The position numbers were made by a program, and so were the translations under genes. DNA of 49,139 nt from Helicobacter trogontum (lineage in GTDB: Bacteria > Campylobacterota > Campylobacteria > Campylobacterales > Helicobacteraceae), in NCBI RefSeq assembly GCF_000765905.2, contig NZ_JRPL02000014.1:1-49139 (forward strand). The letters are read 5' to 3'. Below are positions 34,247 through 44,416 of this stretch, piece by piece. Every line of letters starts with the position of its first letter. Position 1 is the first letter of the stretch. The notes beneath the pieces are model-generated. The model saw only the letters and a list, made by a program, of their open reading frames with translations, was not told the origin of the DNA and did no database searches.

Positions 34247-36610
34247 ATGTGCAATGTATCAACATGTAAAGGTTCAAAACTCATTTTATCTACAACATTG
34301 TTTGGTATATTCTTTGGTCAGGTATTAGGTGCAAAGCAAATAGTGCAAGATGATAAATTGGTGATGCCTATAGATTCCAAACAAAGCAGTATGGATACAC
34401 GGGTAAAACGACTTAATGCGGTGGTAACATCAAGTACAGGCTTTGATCTAGCACTCAAAAATGAAGTTAAAAATGTATTATTGATAGATAAGGAGGGGTT
34501 GCAAAATAAGGGATTCTTAAATATCAATCAAGCGTTGCAATACAGCCCTCTTATTACATTTAATAATAATGGTTTTGGTAATAATATAGATTTGAGGGGG
34601 CAAGGACTAGATGCGAATAGGGCTGTAAAAATTTTGGTCAATCGCGTACCCATATCATTGTTGGATACATCACATGGTGTATCACCCTATAACAACATAG
34701 ATATTGAGAATGTGGAGAGAATAGAGGTAATACCTGGTGGTGGAGCTGTAGTATATGGTAATGGCACAAGAGGTGGTGTGATAAATATTGTAACAAAGAT
34801 TCCAAGTAGGGATTTCAATCGTATTGTGCTAAAAGCAATAAGTGGGGAATATATCGGGTTGCAAGGTGGAAATTTAAGTATTGCTAGCGGTAAAAAACTG
34901 AATGATAAACTATTTCTAAAAGGTGATGTCAGTGTAGGATATACGCCAGGAGTCCGCAATACTGCTGGAATTGCTACTGACAAAAGCGAAATTAAGGCAT
35001 TTAGTAATGATAATGAGACAAATATTTACACCGCCTTCCAAGCATTGTATAATCCTAGTGAGAATCAAAAGTTTGATTTTAATATAAGCTATTCACATTC
35101 ATGGTCAAATATCCCTTTAAGTTACCTCTCTTATACTTCTAGTATCAGAAATGGCCCTACATCAACAACAATCACAAAAGATGAAAGCACTATTAAAAAT
35201 GAGCGAAATATGCCAGATGAATACACCATCAAAACGCAAAATGATTCTTTGCAAACTTCTTTAAACTATACAACAAAATGGAGCGATAATTTAGACTTTG
35301 ACGCACTAGCCTTTTATCAATTCTCACTTACAAGATATATAGATTATAAACGCTGTCTTAGCACAAAAGCAACTATTGCATTTGGGTGTCCAGCAGGTTT
35401 TATGGATATGGGGAAACCAAGCGGATTTCAAAATCATGGTGCAGGCTTAAATCTTAAAGCAAAATATGCAACTACAAAAAATACTTTTATAGTTGGGCTT
35501 GATAATGTTTTGGAGGCATCAAAACGTATAAATCATATTAATCATGTTTTTCCAATGGCTTTTCCTCCTCTCAATATGAAAGAATATACTACCAATATCA
35601 CAAATACCGCTATAAAACTCTCTAATAGTGTGTATGTCTTTGATAGCTTTAATTACACAGATCAATTAAGTCTTAGTGGTGGTGTGCGTTTAGAGTATTC
35701 TAACTACTGGATGCAAAATATCCAGGACTATTGGCAGCAAACAACTACTGCACAATCTTTTGAATATTTTAATTTCAAGGATCATGCACAAAACCTTAGC
35801 TATGCTGCAGAAATCACGCCAAACTATCAATACAGCGATACAGGCAATACGTATGCAAAACTAGAATTAGGCTTTATAAGCCCTAGTGCGTTTCAAATGA
35901 TCAATGCCGATCCAAGCTCAAGTGTAAATAGCGGCAATAATGGTATGCTCAAACAAAATGAATCAAGTGGCATTAAGCCAGAGCAATATCTCACAGCAGA
36001 GATAGGCATAAAAGATGAGTTTGATTTTAGTTACATCTCTGCTACACTTTTTTATACGCACACATTTAATGAAATTTTTGTAAACAACATTGCACATGGT
36101 ACAGCCTATACATATAGTAATCTAGGACAGACACAAAGGGCTGGTGCAGAACTTATTGCACAGCAAAGCTTTTTTGATACTTCTTGGTTGCGACTAAGTG
36201 AAAGCATTGGATTGCTTTATACAAATATACTACAAACAAATGTGGCAAATGCACACTTGCAAGGTAAAATGGTACCTTATGTCCCTTGGCTTAAAGCAAC
36301 TTTTAATATAGAATCTGATGTTTTACGCACTAATATATTAAATCTTACGCTTTTCTTCAATAACACCTATGTGTCACAATCATTTGATTCTACAAATGGC
36401 ACAAGTAACACAGCAGGACAAAGTAATGTTATGAACAAGGGTGGTTATATCCTTAGTGATTTTGGTGCCATGTTGAGTATTAAGGATCTAAAGATAAATG
36501 TTGGTGTACGCAATCTTTTTGACTCTTGGTATGTTACTTATCAAAAATATCCTCTTTATGCACCAGCTCTTGGTAGAAATTACTATGCTGAATTACGATA
36601 TGCTTTTTAA
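34247..36610 (+). CDS. TonB-dependent outer-membrane receptor (FecA-like)
   Basis: A 787-residue outer-membrane transporter with a signal peptide ending near VLGA (about residue 34). The plug domain runs to about residue 190, with IDKEGLQNKGFLNINQALQY, DLRGQGLDANRAVKILVNR, and the conserved end IENVERIEVIPGGGAVVYGN and GTRGGVINIVTK. A 22-strand barrel follows and ends in NYYAELRYAF with a terminal Phe. In this group FecA-type receptors take up ferric chelates; the ligand cannot be read. AAGGAG precedes the start, and the promoter carries a strong Fur-box match. This gene contains almost no AGAWTCT heptamers (one in 2.3 kb), unlike its neighbours. Confidence 0.9.
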   Translation: MCNVSTCKGSKLILSTTLFGIFFGQVLGAKQIVQDDKLVMPIDSKQSSMDTRVKRLNAVVTSSTGFDLALKNEVKNVLLIDKEGLQNKGFLNINQALQYSPLITFNNNGFGNNIDLRGQGLDANRAVKILVNRVPISLLDTSHGVSPYNNIDIENVERIEVIPGGGAVVYGNGTRGGVINIVTKIPSRDFNRIVLKAISGEYIGLQGGNLSIASGKKLNDKLFLKGDVSVGYTPGVRNTAGIATDKSEIKAFSNDNETNIYTAFQALYNPSENQKFDFNISYSHSWSNIPLSYLSYTSSIRNGPTSTTITKDESTIKNERNMPDEYTIKTQNDSLQTSLNYTTKWSDNLDFDALAFYQFSLTRYIDYKRCLSTKATIAFGCPAGFMDMGKPSGFQNHGAGLNLKAKYATTKNTFIVGLDNVLEASKRINHINHVFPMAFPPLNMKEYTTNITNTAIKLSNSVYVFDSFNYTDQLSLSGGVRLEYSNYWMQNIQDYWQQTTTAQSFEYFNFKDHAQNLSYAAEITPNYQYSDTGNTYAKLELGFISPSAFQMINADPSSSVNSGNNGMLKQNESSGIKPEQYLTAEIGIKDEFDFSYISATLFYTHTFNEIFVNNIAHGTAYTYSNLGQTQRAGAELIAQQSFFDTSWLRLSESIGLLYTNILQTNVANAHLQGKMVPYVPWLKATFNIESDVLRTNILNLTLFFNNTYVSQSFDSTNGTSNTAGQSNVMNKGGYILSDFGAMLSIKDLKINVGVRNLFDSWYVTYQKYPLYAPALGRNYYAELRYAF

Positions 36611-37010
36611 GACAAGCAACATTGATCATGTTTGATTTTAACCAAACTTAAATAAAATAAGGGGGGAGGGGGTAGTATTTTTGATTCTAGAATTATGGGG
36701 AATCATCTATTATGTCTAATTATAAAGATAACTATAGATTTCAAGCAGCACAAATAATCTTTTTTTGTGTTGTCTAAAAATATATAATATAAGAATTTAT
36801 ATAGCTAGAGCATTACTTGGCATAATACATACGCATACTTTTGTTGCTAGGTAATTTACAATAATGATAACTAGATATAGATCTAAATATCATGGATTTA
36901 TAATAACACTAATATTTCTTATATTAAAGTTAAGAGTATTGCACGATTTGTATATATTTTGGAATCTTAATTGCTTGGACATTCTTGAAATTCAATAAGG
37001 ATATTAGTCT
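36611..37010. other. Intergenic region with a G6-A-G5 tract
   Basis: No coding frame recognised. GGGGGGAGGGGG at 36661-36672 stands out in otherwise AT-rich DNA, 51 bases after the receptor gene. No reading frame that it could switch was found on either strand. Confidence 0.5.
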
Positions 37011-37571
37011 ATGCTGCGATATATTGCTTTGTTTGGCATCACTATGCTGTCTGGGTTTATGTGGGCGGATACTTTTTTAGATGAGGATAGTCAGTCATTT
37101 CAAAAAAGCAAAGATGATCCTAATATGCTTGTTTTTGTAACCTCCCATGTTATACCTATTACTCCAGAACTCGTGCAAAATACTCCTTATGGACGTATGA
37201 TAGCTATTCCACAAGAAGCTTTAAATCCTCACAACAACACAAATATCGTAGCAAAAGGCATGTATAATCATGGCAATTACACCATATTTCGTTCTAACAA
37301 TAACAACATTACTTTCTATCGTCACACACGCAATACGACAAGGCAGTATACACGTATGGCACCAAATATTTATAAAGTAACACATTTTGCTGGGAGTTTT
37401 TATAAAGTCGATCCTATGCCACCAAAAATAACTGCTTGCTCTCTTGTTATTTCACGTACGTTTGAAGCACAAAAAACCTCAAGTCCCCAAGTTTTACTCG
37501 ATTTAAATAAAGTCCCAAATCAGGGAATTGCAGATATTTTACTTGAATGTCCAAAGCCACCTGAATATTAG
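37011..37571 (+). CDS. Secreted or periplasmic protein of unknown function
   Basis: A 186-residue protein not recognised as any family. It has a signal peptide (LRYIALFGITMLSGFMWA, cleavage near residue 19) and a mature part rich in N, T and P with paired cysteines (TACSLV near 144 and LLECPKPPEY at the end) that could form a disulphide. AAGGATATTAG precedes the start. The exporter gene begins 28 bases later, so they may share a transcript. It follows the iron receptor, but nothing in its sequence points to iron. Confidence 0.65.
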   Translation: MLRYIALFGITMLSGFMWADTFLDEDSQSFQKSKDDPNMLVFVTSHVIPITPELVQNTPYGRMIAIPQEALNPHNNTNIVAKGMYNHGNYTIFRSNNNNITFYRHTRNTTRQYTRMAPNIYKVTHFAGSFYKVDPMPPKITACSLVISRTFEAQKTSSPQVLLDLNKVPNQGIADILLECPKPPEY

Positions 37572-37599
37572 CGATATATGAGTTTGGAGGTGAAAAAAT

Positions 37600-38202
37600 A
37601 TGAGTTTATTAACGCTATTTTTACTTGCATATGTTGGAGCAATCACGCCTGGACCCGATATTTTGCTTGTCATGCGTAATACTTTGTTGTTTGGGTTTAT
37701 ACAGGGAGTAAAAGTATTTAGTGGTATTGCTAGTGGTTGGATTGTCTATCTAGGTGTGCTATATTTTGGATTTGGCTACTTTTTTAATGGCAAGGTAACA
37801 CAAATTGTATTAAGCGTCTTTGGAGCAGTGTATCTTGCATATATTGCCTTTATGCTTTTTAAAAAGAGTGCGACACATATTGCTGTGCAAGATTCTAAAG
37901 TATCTAAAGAGAGTCCAGATACATATCTAAAAGCTTTGATTATTAATCTATCAAACCCAAAGGCAATTTTATTTTTTAGTGTCATTGTCGCTCCTTTTAT
38001 AGAATCTAATCCTCTTGTAAGCTTATCTGTGTTATTTTGTGGTTTAAGCAGTGCATTTTTTTCTATCATTTTAATTGCCACTTTTTTTAGAAATCTTATT
38101 TGCGATAAGGTTTTTCATATTATTGATAAGGTGTGTTCCATCCTTTTTGCTTGTTTTGCTCTTTTGCTTCTCTATCACGCATATGATGTTTTTAAATCCT
38201 AG
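37600..38202 (+). CDS. LysE/RhtB-family exporter
   Basis: A 200-residue inner-membrane protein with five or six hydrophobic segments. The family signature is at the start: LLAYVGAITPGPDILLVMRNTLLFG (G-A-x-x-P-G-P-D) at about 8-32. INLSNPKAILFF near 117 is the second conserved LysE/Rht segment. Members export amino acids such as lysine, homoserine, threonine or leucine; the substrate here is unknown. GGAGGTG lies 7 bases before the ATG. Confidence 0.9.
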   Translation: MSLLTLFLLAYVGAITPGPDILLVMRNTLLFGFIQGVKVFSGIASGWIVYLGVLYFGFGYFFNGKVTQIVLSVFGAVYLAYIAFMLFKKSATHIAVQDSKVSKESPDTYLKALIINLSNPKAILFFSVIVAPFIESNPLVSLSVLFCGLSSAFFSIILIATFFRNLICDKVFHIIDKVCSILFACFALLLLYHAYDVFKS

Positions 38203-38350
38203 TATTATTTTTAGGTTTTAATATTTGAGATGTAAAATTAAAAATAAAATGTTTTACATTCTTTGATTCTGTTGTTTAAAAAAATTTTATGAAAACATAT
38301 TAAAATCTTTGCATGTTTATTTAAGATATTATCTCAAGGAGCTTGAAAAT

Positions 38351-39805
38351 ATGAAAAAAATAAGTCATTACACATTGGTAAAAATGTTTGCGGTAATGCC
38401 ATTAAGTTTTTGTTTGGGTTATGGATTTAATGTCACAGATGCACCCTCTTTTACGCGATCTATGCCTTCGAGTAAATCAAATGTTGTTTTTTCTTATCAT
38501 GAGGCTATTAAAGATGCTACAAAAGCGGTTGTCAATATTACAACGGAAAGAAAAGTTGGAGGTGGAAACTCCCCATTTAATGATCCGTTTTTTCAGCAAT
38601 TTTTTGGCGATATGGTGCCACAAGATAAATTACAAGGTGGTATTGGCTCTGGTGTTATTATCACAAACAATGGTTATATTGTAACAAATAGTCATGTGAT
38701 AAAAGAGGCAGATAAAATTTATGTAACATTGCCTGGCGATACAAAAAAGTATGCTGCAAAGTTGATTGGTGAAGATTCTCAAAGTGATATAGCAGTAATA
38801 AAAATAAATGCAAATAATCTTCCTATACTTCCTTTTGCTGATAGCAGTCGCTATGCTGTTGGTGATGTTGTGTTTGCAATTGGTAATCCTTTTGGAGTGG
38901 GTGAAAGTGTAACTCAAGGAATTATCTCTGCATTAAATAAAAATGGTTTTGGAATTAGTAATTATGAGAATTTTATTCAAACAGATGCAAGCATTAATCC
39001 AGGAAACTCTGGTGGTGCATTAATTGATAGTAGAGGTGCATTTATTGGCATGAATACGGCTATTATCTCACGAACTGGTGGGAATCATGGTATAGGTTTT
39101 GCTATTCCCTCTGAGATGGTGAAAAGCGTTGCAACCGAGCTTATTAAAAGTGGTAAGGTTAGACGTGGTTTTCTTGGTGTAAGCATTAAGGATTTAGATT
39201 CTGATATTGCGAGTACTTATGGTGATGCACATGGGGCATTAGTTGTTGGTATGCAAGCAAATTCACCTGCACAAAAGGCAGGACTAGCAGTATGGGATTT
39301 GATTACTGCAGTTAATGGTAAGCCTATTAAAGGTGCAGCTGAACTGCGAAATCTCATTGGCTCCATACCACCAAATCAAAGTATTACATTAACGCTTATA
39401 CGCAATAATATTCAAGGTAGTAAGACAAGTCTTGAAACAAAGCAAGTAAAAGTAGTGCTTGCAGAACAACCACAAAATATATCAACAACAAATCAACCAA
39501 ATAAGGTAACGCCAAGCGATGGTGCGTTTGATGGATTAAGTATTGATAATCTAACCGCACAGGTACGCCAAGTTTATCGTGTGCCAAATGATATTAATGG
39601 GGCTCTTGTAAGCAATGTGCAGCAAAATTCAAAAGCACAAGAGTTAGGATTCCAGAAGGGAGATGTCATTTCACAAATAGAAAATATGCCGATTAAGAAT
39701 ACATCTGATTTTCAGAATGCATTACGTATATATAGTGGAAAACCAAAAAGAATCCTAATCTTTAATATCATGAATAATGAAGTCAAAACTATTGTGGCAC
39801 AATAA
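38351..39805 (+). CDS. htrA: HtrA/DegQ-type periplasmic serine protease
   Basis: Protease and chaperone of the cell envelope; in H. pylori and Campylobacter the enzyme is also secreted and cleaves E-cadherin. The start at 38351 is chosen (MKKISHYTLVK plus signal peptide) because AAGGAG precedes it; an upstream in-frame ATG at 38309 has no such site. The 484 residues hold a trypsin-like domain with His in VTNSHVIKEAD, Asp in SDIAVIKIN and Ser in INPGNSGGALIDSRG, then two PDZ domains (FLGVSIKDL near 265; ALVSNVQQNS near 420). All triad residues are present. A strong terminator follows, and rpoD lies beyond it. Confidence 0.95.
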   Translation: MKKISHYTLVKMFAVMPLSFCLGYGFNVTDAPSFTRSMPSSKSNVVFSYHEAIKDATKAVVNITTERKVGGGNSPFNDPFFQQFFGDMVPQDKLQGGIGSGVIITNNGYIVTNSHVIKEADKIYVTLPGDTKKYAAKLIGEDSQSDIAVIKINANNLPILPFADSSRYAVGDVVFAIGNPFGVGESVTQGIISALNKNGFGISNYENFIQTDASINPGNSGGALIDSRGAFIGMNTAIISRTGGNHGIGFAIPSEMVKSVATELIKSGKVRRGFLGVSIKDLDSDIASTYGDAHGALVVGMQANSPAQKAGLAVWDLITAVNGKPIKGAAELRNLIGSIPPNQSITLTLIRNNIQGSKTSLETKQVKVVLAEQPQNISTTNQPNKVTPSDGAFDGLSIDNLTAQVRQVYRVPNDINGALVSNVQQNSKAQELGFQKGDVISQIENMPIKNTSDFQNALRIYSGKPKRILIFNIMNNEVKTIVAQ

Positions 39806-39833
39806 TATAACTACATCGTTTTTCAAGTAGCAT

Positions 39834-39866
39834 AAAATAAAGTATATTTTGTTAATACTTTATTTT
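39834..39866 (+). terminator. Rho-independent terminator of htrA
   Basis: Perfect 12-bp stem AAAATAAAGTAT / ATACTTTATTTT with a 9-base loop, followed by TATTCTG. It lies 28 bases after the htrA stop and before the rpoD start. Confidence 0.75.
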
Positions 39867-39925
39867 TATTCTGTCGATATAATAACTGATTGCAGTCTCT
39901 TAAGGTCTTAAGATAAGGAGTGAGT

Positions 39926-41809
39926 ATGGCAGCGAGCAAGTTAAACGAGAATCTAGAGCAATTGTTTAAGAATACAAAAGAGGATTGTATCTCTTATGAG
40001 GTAATTGCACAGACAATTGATACAGAGCCTACAATGGCAATTATACAAAAAATAAAAGCCCTTTGCAAAACACATAAAAAACAATTGATTAGCTCATCTG
40101 AAATGGCAAAGAATTTAAATGAACAAGATAAGATTCAAGCTGATCTTATAAAACAAAAAAACATCGAAGAATCTTTGAGTGAAGAATTTGATTTTCAAAG
40201 AGAGAGGGAGTTGCTTGAATGGAGTAGAAGCGATAGCCCTGTACGTATGTATCTTCGAGAAATGGGGCAGATACCATTACTAAGTAAAGAAGAGGAAATA
40301 AATTTAAGCAAGGATATGGAAAAAGGTGAGGATATTATTATTGATGCAATATGTTCTGTGCCCTATCTTATCGACTTTATCTATGATTACAAAGAAGCCT
40401 TGATTAATCGAGAAAGACGTGTAAAAGAGCTTTTTAAAAGTTTTGATGATCCGCAAGGCGATGATGATTCTGATGATATTGAATTTGATAATTCAGAAGA
40501 GGAGTTTGACGAAGAAGGTAAAACAAAGACAAGAAAAAATACAAAAGCCGATGAAATACGCATTGAAAAGGTTCTTGAAAGCTTTCAAGCACTCAATGAT
40601 GCAAAAAATGATTGGTTAAAAATCTTGCAAGAAGATAATGAATATGAAAGCAAGGGGCTTGTTAGAAAAGGTGATGAGGAGTTATTACATACTCTTATAC
40701 TTGCACATAAAAAACATATATTAAAGCAGAGGTTGCTTAGTCTAGGACCTACAAGTAAGCTTATTAATGAGCTTACAAAAGCTATGGAAAATAGTCTGAA
40801 AAATGATGATGGATTTGATAGGGAGCTAAAAAGATTAGAGTATAGACTTAATTTATTTAATGATGTGTTGCGTGAAAATCATCAAGAGCTTCTAAAAAAT
40901 ATCGCCAACATGACAAGAGAAGAAATTGTGATGCAAGTGCCAGAAAACACGATGGTAGCAACCTATGTGGAGATACAAAAACTTTATCGCACAAGAGAGG
41001 CAAGTAAAAGTGGATTTAATCTTGAACCAGAAAAATTAAAAGAGATTCTAGAACAAATTAAGCGTGGTAAAAGAATTTCTGATACAGCTAAAACAAAGAT
41101 GAGTAGAAGTAATTTGCGTCTTGTTGTAAGCATTGCTAAACGTTATACAAATCGAGGTTTGCCATTCCTAGATTTGATACAAGAGGGTAACATTGGACTC
41201 ATGAAGGCAGTTGATAAGTTTGAATATCGTAAGCAATATAAGTTTTCAACGTATGCCACATGGTGGATAAAACAAGCAATTAGTCGTGCTATTGCCGATC
41301 AGGCACGCACTATAAGGATTCCAATCCACATGATTGATACAATCAATAAGATTAAAAATCTTATGCGTAAACATGCGCAAGAAAAAGGCGAAGAACTTGA
41401 TGTGGAATCTATTGCAAGTCAAGTTGGTTTAAGCGTTGATAAGGTAAAAAATGTTATTAAAATTACCAAAGAACCAATAAGTCTTGAGGCACCAATTGGC
41501 AATGATGATGATGGTAAATTTGGCGATTTTGTAGAAGATAAAAGCACTATGAGTTCCATGGACATTATGTTAAAAGAAGACCTAAGAGAACAAATTGATA
41601 ATGTGCTCGATCAACTTAATGAGCGCGAAAAGGCAGTTATTAAGATGCGTTTTGGTTTGCTTGAAGATGAAAGTGATAGGACATTGGAAGAAATCGGTAA
41701 GGCATTGAACGTCACAAGAGAACGTGTGAGACAGATTGAATCTAGTGCAATTAAAAAACTTAAGCACCCAAGGATTGGGAGACAATTGCGGCAATACCTT
41801 GGTGGATGA
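39926..41809 (+). CDS. rpoD: Primary sigma factor RpoD (sigma-80/70)
   Basis: Housekeeping sigma factor of about 627 residues. The start is the ATG at 39926, behind AAGGAG. A divergent region 1.1 (about 1-95) is followed by region 1.2 [20 protein letters not shown], an acidic non-conserved region ([20 protein letters not shown] near 175), then region 2 with [38 protein letters not shown] and [20 protein letters not shown] near 400-460. Region 4 has the helix-turn-helix [21 protein letters not shown] near the C-terminus. Promoters in this window fit the group's habit of strong -10 and absent -35 boxes. Confidence 0.97.
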   Translation: MAASKLNENLEQLFKNTKEDCISYEVIAQTIDTEPTMAIIQKIKALCKTHKKQLISSSEMAKNLNEQDKIQADLIKQKNIEESLSEEFDFQRERELLEWSRSDSPVRMYLREMGQIPLLSKEEEINLSKDMEKGEDIIIDAICSVPYLIDFIYDYKEALINRERRVKELFKSFDDPQGDDDSDDIEFDNSEEEFDEEGKTKTRKNTKADEIRIEKVLESFQALNDAKNDWLKILQEDNEYESKGLVRKGDEELLHTLILAHKKHILKQRLLSLGPTSKLINELTKAMENSLKNDDGFDRELKRLEYRLNLFNDVLRENHQELLKNIANMTREEIVMQVPENTMVATYVEIQKLYRTREASKSGFNLEPEKLKEILEQIKRGKRISDTAKTKMSRSNLRLVVSIAKRYTNRGLPFLDLIQEGNIGLMKAVDKFEYRKQYKFSTYATWWIKQAISRAIADQARTIRIPIHMIDTINKIKNLMRKHAQEKGEELDVESIASQVGLSVDKVKNVIKITKEPISLEAPIGNDDDGKFGDFVEDKSTMSSMDIMLKEDLREQIDNVLDQLNEREKAVIKMRFGLLEDESDRTLEEIGKALNVTRERVRQIESSAIKKLKHPRIGRQLRQYLGG

Positions 41810-41976
41810 GACGAGATATAAGGTTAGGCTGATGTTTAATGTTAAACAATATGTTTAATACCAAGATGCTACAGGATATGATTATTTGAGATTTTGTGAT
41901 AATACACAAGAAATTCCATTTTTATTAAAATTTTGCTCCTAGTTTTTATATGGTTGTGAAATTGTAGGCATAATAA

Positions 41977-41993
41977 AGCGTGTATAACACGCT
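41977..41993. promoter_or_regulatory. 7-bp palindrome upstream of the RNA helicase
   Basis: AGCGTGT / ACACGCT around ATA, ending 22 bases before the helicase -10 box, so it spans the upstream promoter region. It is unusually GC-rich for this DNA and has no U run, so an operator is as likely as an rpoD terminator. Confidence 0.4.
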
Positions 41994-42015
41994 ATGTATT
42001 ATTAGGAAACAATGC

Positions 42016-42021
42016 TATAAT
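42016..42021 (+). promoter_or_regulatory. -10 box for the RNA helicase
   Basis: TATAAT in ATGCTATAATTAC, 41 bases before the helicase start codon. Confidence 0.5.
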
Positions 42022-42062
42022 TACGATTTGGTTCGTAAATTATTTTACAAAAAGAGTATTTA

Positions 42063-43619
42063 ATGAATGAAAAAGACATAAAAGCACAAAACAACACACA
42101 AGATAAACTTGGTGCAGTAGATTCATTCCGAGTTTTAGGTTTGAAAGAAAAGGTATTAAAGGGTATTAAGGAAGCAGGTTTTACGACACCAAGTCCAATC
42201 CAAGAAAAGGCCATTCCACCCATACTTGAGCGTAGAGATGTTATTGCACAAGCTCAAACAGGTACAGGAAAAACTGCGGCATTTGCTCTTCCTATATTGC
42301 ATGGTTTAAAAAATGATACTTCTATTGAAGCGTTAGTAATCACACCTACAAGAGAGCTTGCTATGCAAATTAGTGATGAAGTATTTAAATTAGGTAAATT
42401 TTTAAAAACAAAGACTGTGTGTGTATATGGTGGACAAAGTGTAAAAAAGCAACTAGAACTCATTGAGAAAAAGCCGCAAGTTTTGATTGCTACACCAGGT
42501 AGATTATTGGATCATTTAAAAAACGAACGATTAAAGAATTTTGCACCAAGTGTTGTTGTGCTTGATGAAAGTGATGAAATGCTTGATATGGGGTTTATTG
42601 ATGATATTGAAGAGATATTTCAATATATACCAAACAATGCACAAACGTTACTTTTCTCGGCCACGATGCCGGCTAGAATTAAACAGTTGGCTGATAAGAT
42701 TCTTTATGATCCTGTACACATTAAAATTCAATCTAGCAGTACAACAAATGCAGACATAGCACAACGTTATTATATTATTAATGAGAACGAGCGTAATGAG
42801 GCGTTAACAAGGTTGATTGATACAGAATCTCCAAGTAAAAGTATCATTTTTATTCGCACAAAAAAAGAAGCTGATGAGGTAAATAGTTATCTGCAGAACA
42901 AGGGCTATAAAAGCACTGCATTGCATGGTGATATGGATCAGCGTATGCGCAGAGATTCAGTACAGGCTTTCAAGGGTAGGGACGCAGATATTTTAGTCGC
43001 CACAGATGTGGCTGCAAGAGGGCTTGATATACGTAATGTAAGCCATGTTTTTAATTATCATATACCTTTAAACATTGAGTCTTATGTGCATAGGATAGGA
43101 CGCACAGGTAGAGCTGGTAGCAAAGGCGTTGCAATCACACTTGCCACACCACTTGAATACAAAGATTTAAAAAAAATCCAGAATGAGACAAATGCGCAAT
43201 TTGAGCTTTATGAAGTACCAAGTGTAAGCAGTGATGTTATGATAAATACACTTTTAAATACAAAGGTATCCGATGAGGCAATCAATCTCTATGAAAGCAT
43301 AAAAGATAAGACAGATTCAGCCCAGCTTATCTTGCGACTTTTAAGTGTTTATCTACAAGAACATGTGAAAATAGGATTAACAAAGCAAGAGGCATTGGAG
43401 GTTCAAAGACAAGAGACTTTGGAATCTAAGAAAGGCGCTAAGACAAAAGGTACTAAAGGTGCAAAAGGAAAGATTGCATCTAGAGACAAAAGTCAAAAAA
43501 TGAGTACGAACAGACATGCCAATAAAAGCAATTTGTCAAAAAATGGACGACCAAGTAACGCGCAAGAACGTGCTAAAAAGCAAAAAATGCAAAGTCAGCA
43601 AAAATATTATAAAGGGTAG
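42063..43619 (+). CDS. DEAD-box RNA helicase
   Basis: A 518-residue ATP-dependent RNA helicase, probably the single all-purpose DEAD-box enzyme of this lineage (RhpA in H. pylori). Motifs in order: Q motif FTTPSPIQEKAIP, I AQTGTGKT near 62-69, Ia PTRELA, II DESD (rather than DEAD) in VVLDESDEMLDMGF near 163, III SATM, IV IFIRTKKEAD, V DVAARGLDIRNVSHVFNYHIP, VI HRIGRTGRAG. The C-terminal 75 residues are strongly basic (KKGAKTKGTKGAKGK and more) and should bind RNA non-specifically. The pseudouridine synthase gene follows after 2 bases, so both RNA enzymes are coexpressed. Confidence 0.95.
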   Translation: MNEKDIKAQNNTQDKLGAVDSFRVLGLKEKVLKGIKEAGFTTPSPIQEKAIPPILERRDVIAQAQTGTGKTAAFALPILHGLKNDTSIEALVITPTRELAMQISDEVFKLGKFLKTKTVCVYGGQSVKKQLELIEKKPQVLIATPGRLLDHLKNERLKNFAPSVVVLDESDEMLDMGFIDDIEEIFQYIPNNAQTLLFSATMPARIKQLADKILYDPVHIKIQSSSTTNADIAQRYYIINENERNEALTRLIDTESPSKSIIFIRTKKEADEVNSYLQNKGYKSTALHGDMDQRMRRDSVQAFKGRDADILVATDVAARGLDIRNVSHVFNYHIPLNIESYVHRIGRTGRAGSKGVAITLATPLEYKDLKKIQNETNAQFELYEVPSVSSDVMINTLLNTKVSDEAINLYESIKDKTDSAQLILRLLSVYLQEHVKIGLTKQEALEVQRQETLESKKGAKTKGTKGAKGKIASRDKSQKMSTNRHANKSNLSKNGRPSNAQERAKKQKMQSQQKYYKG

Positions 43620-43621
43620 TC

Positions 43622-44416
43622 TTGCGACTTAATCACTTTATTGCATTGCATAGCAAATATTCACGCAGAGAAGCAGATAGACTAATTATGCAAGGTGCAG
43701 TAAAAATCAATCATACAATAGCAACACAACATAGCCTAGTCCCATCAATAGCCCTGCAAAATCCTTATGTTGCTGTAAAAGAATTTAAGGTTTTTATACA
43801 TGGAAAAATGCTGCATTATGCAAAAAGGCCAAGTTACACAGCAATCATTTATCATAAACCAAAGGGTGAGCTAGTAAGTAAAAAAGATGCATATGGGCGA
43901 AGGTTGATTTATGATGGGTTAAATGCTAGGTATGCACATTTTATGCCTGTTGGGCGGCTCGATTTTGCAAGTGAAGGGTTGTTGATCTTGAGCGATAGCA
44001 AAGAGGTTGTAAGTAGGCTTATGCACTCCAACCTTGCACGTACCTATATTCTCAAAATTGATTCTCGTATTACAAAACCAATGATAAAAGCTATGGAAGA
44101 GGGTCTAATATTACATAATGCAAAAGCGGGTGGACATAGGCTAAGTAAGATCAATGCAATGCAGTTTATGCCTATGGAATATGATATTTTAAAAAGCGCA
44201 TCGATTTCAAAACTAAAAGTGCGTATCACAGAGGGTAAAAATAGAGAGTTGCGTAGGTTTTTTGCACATTTTCATGCAAATGTACTGGATTTAAGACGTG
44301 TAAGTTATGGGTTTGTTAATCTGAACGCATTGCCAGTTGGTAAAACTCGATTCTTTACAAAACAAGAATATGATGATTTGCATAAGTTTATGAATGAAAA
44401 AGATTCTGATAAGTAG
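43622..44416 (+). CDS. rRNA pseudouridine synthase, RsuA/RluB family
   Basis: A 264-residue enzyme that isomerises a uridine in rRNA. The N-terminal S4 RNA-binding domain (MRLNHFIALHSKYSRREADR) starts at a TTG codon, two bases after the helicase stop; no nearby ATG fits better, because the S4 domain begins at this codon. The catalytic domain has IIYHKPKGELVSKKD near 77, VGRLDFASEGLLILSDSKEV near 115 with the catalytic Asp, and VRITEGKNRELRRFFAHFH near 200. The choice between RsuA, RluB and RluE needs phylogeny. Its partner is the DEAD-box helicase, consistent with ribosome assembly. Confidence 0.9.
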   Translation: MRLNHFIALHSKYSRREADRLIMQGAVKINHTIATQHSLVPSIALQNPYVAVKEFKVFIHGKMLHYAKRPSYTAIIYHKPKGELVSKKDAYGRRLIYDGLNARYAHFMPVGRLDFASEGLLILSDSKEVVSRLMHSNLARTYILKIDSRITKPMIKAMEEGLILHNAKAGGHRLSKINAMQFMPMEYDILKSASISKLKVRITEGKNRELRRFFAHFHANVLDLRRVSYGFVNLNALPVGKTRFFTKQEYDDLHKFMNEKDSDK

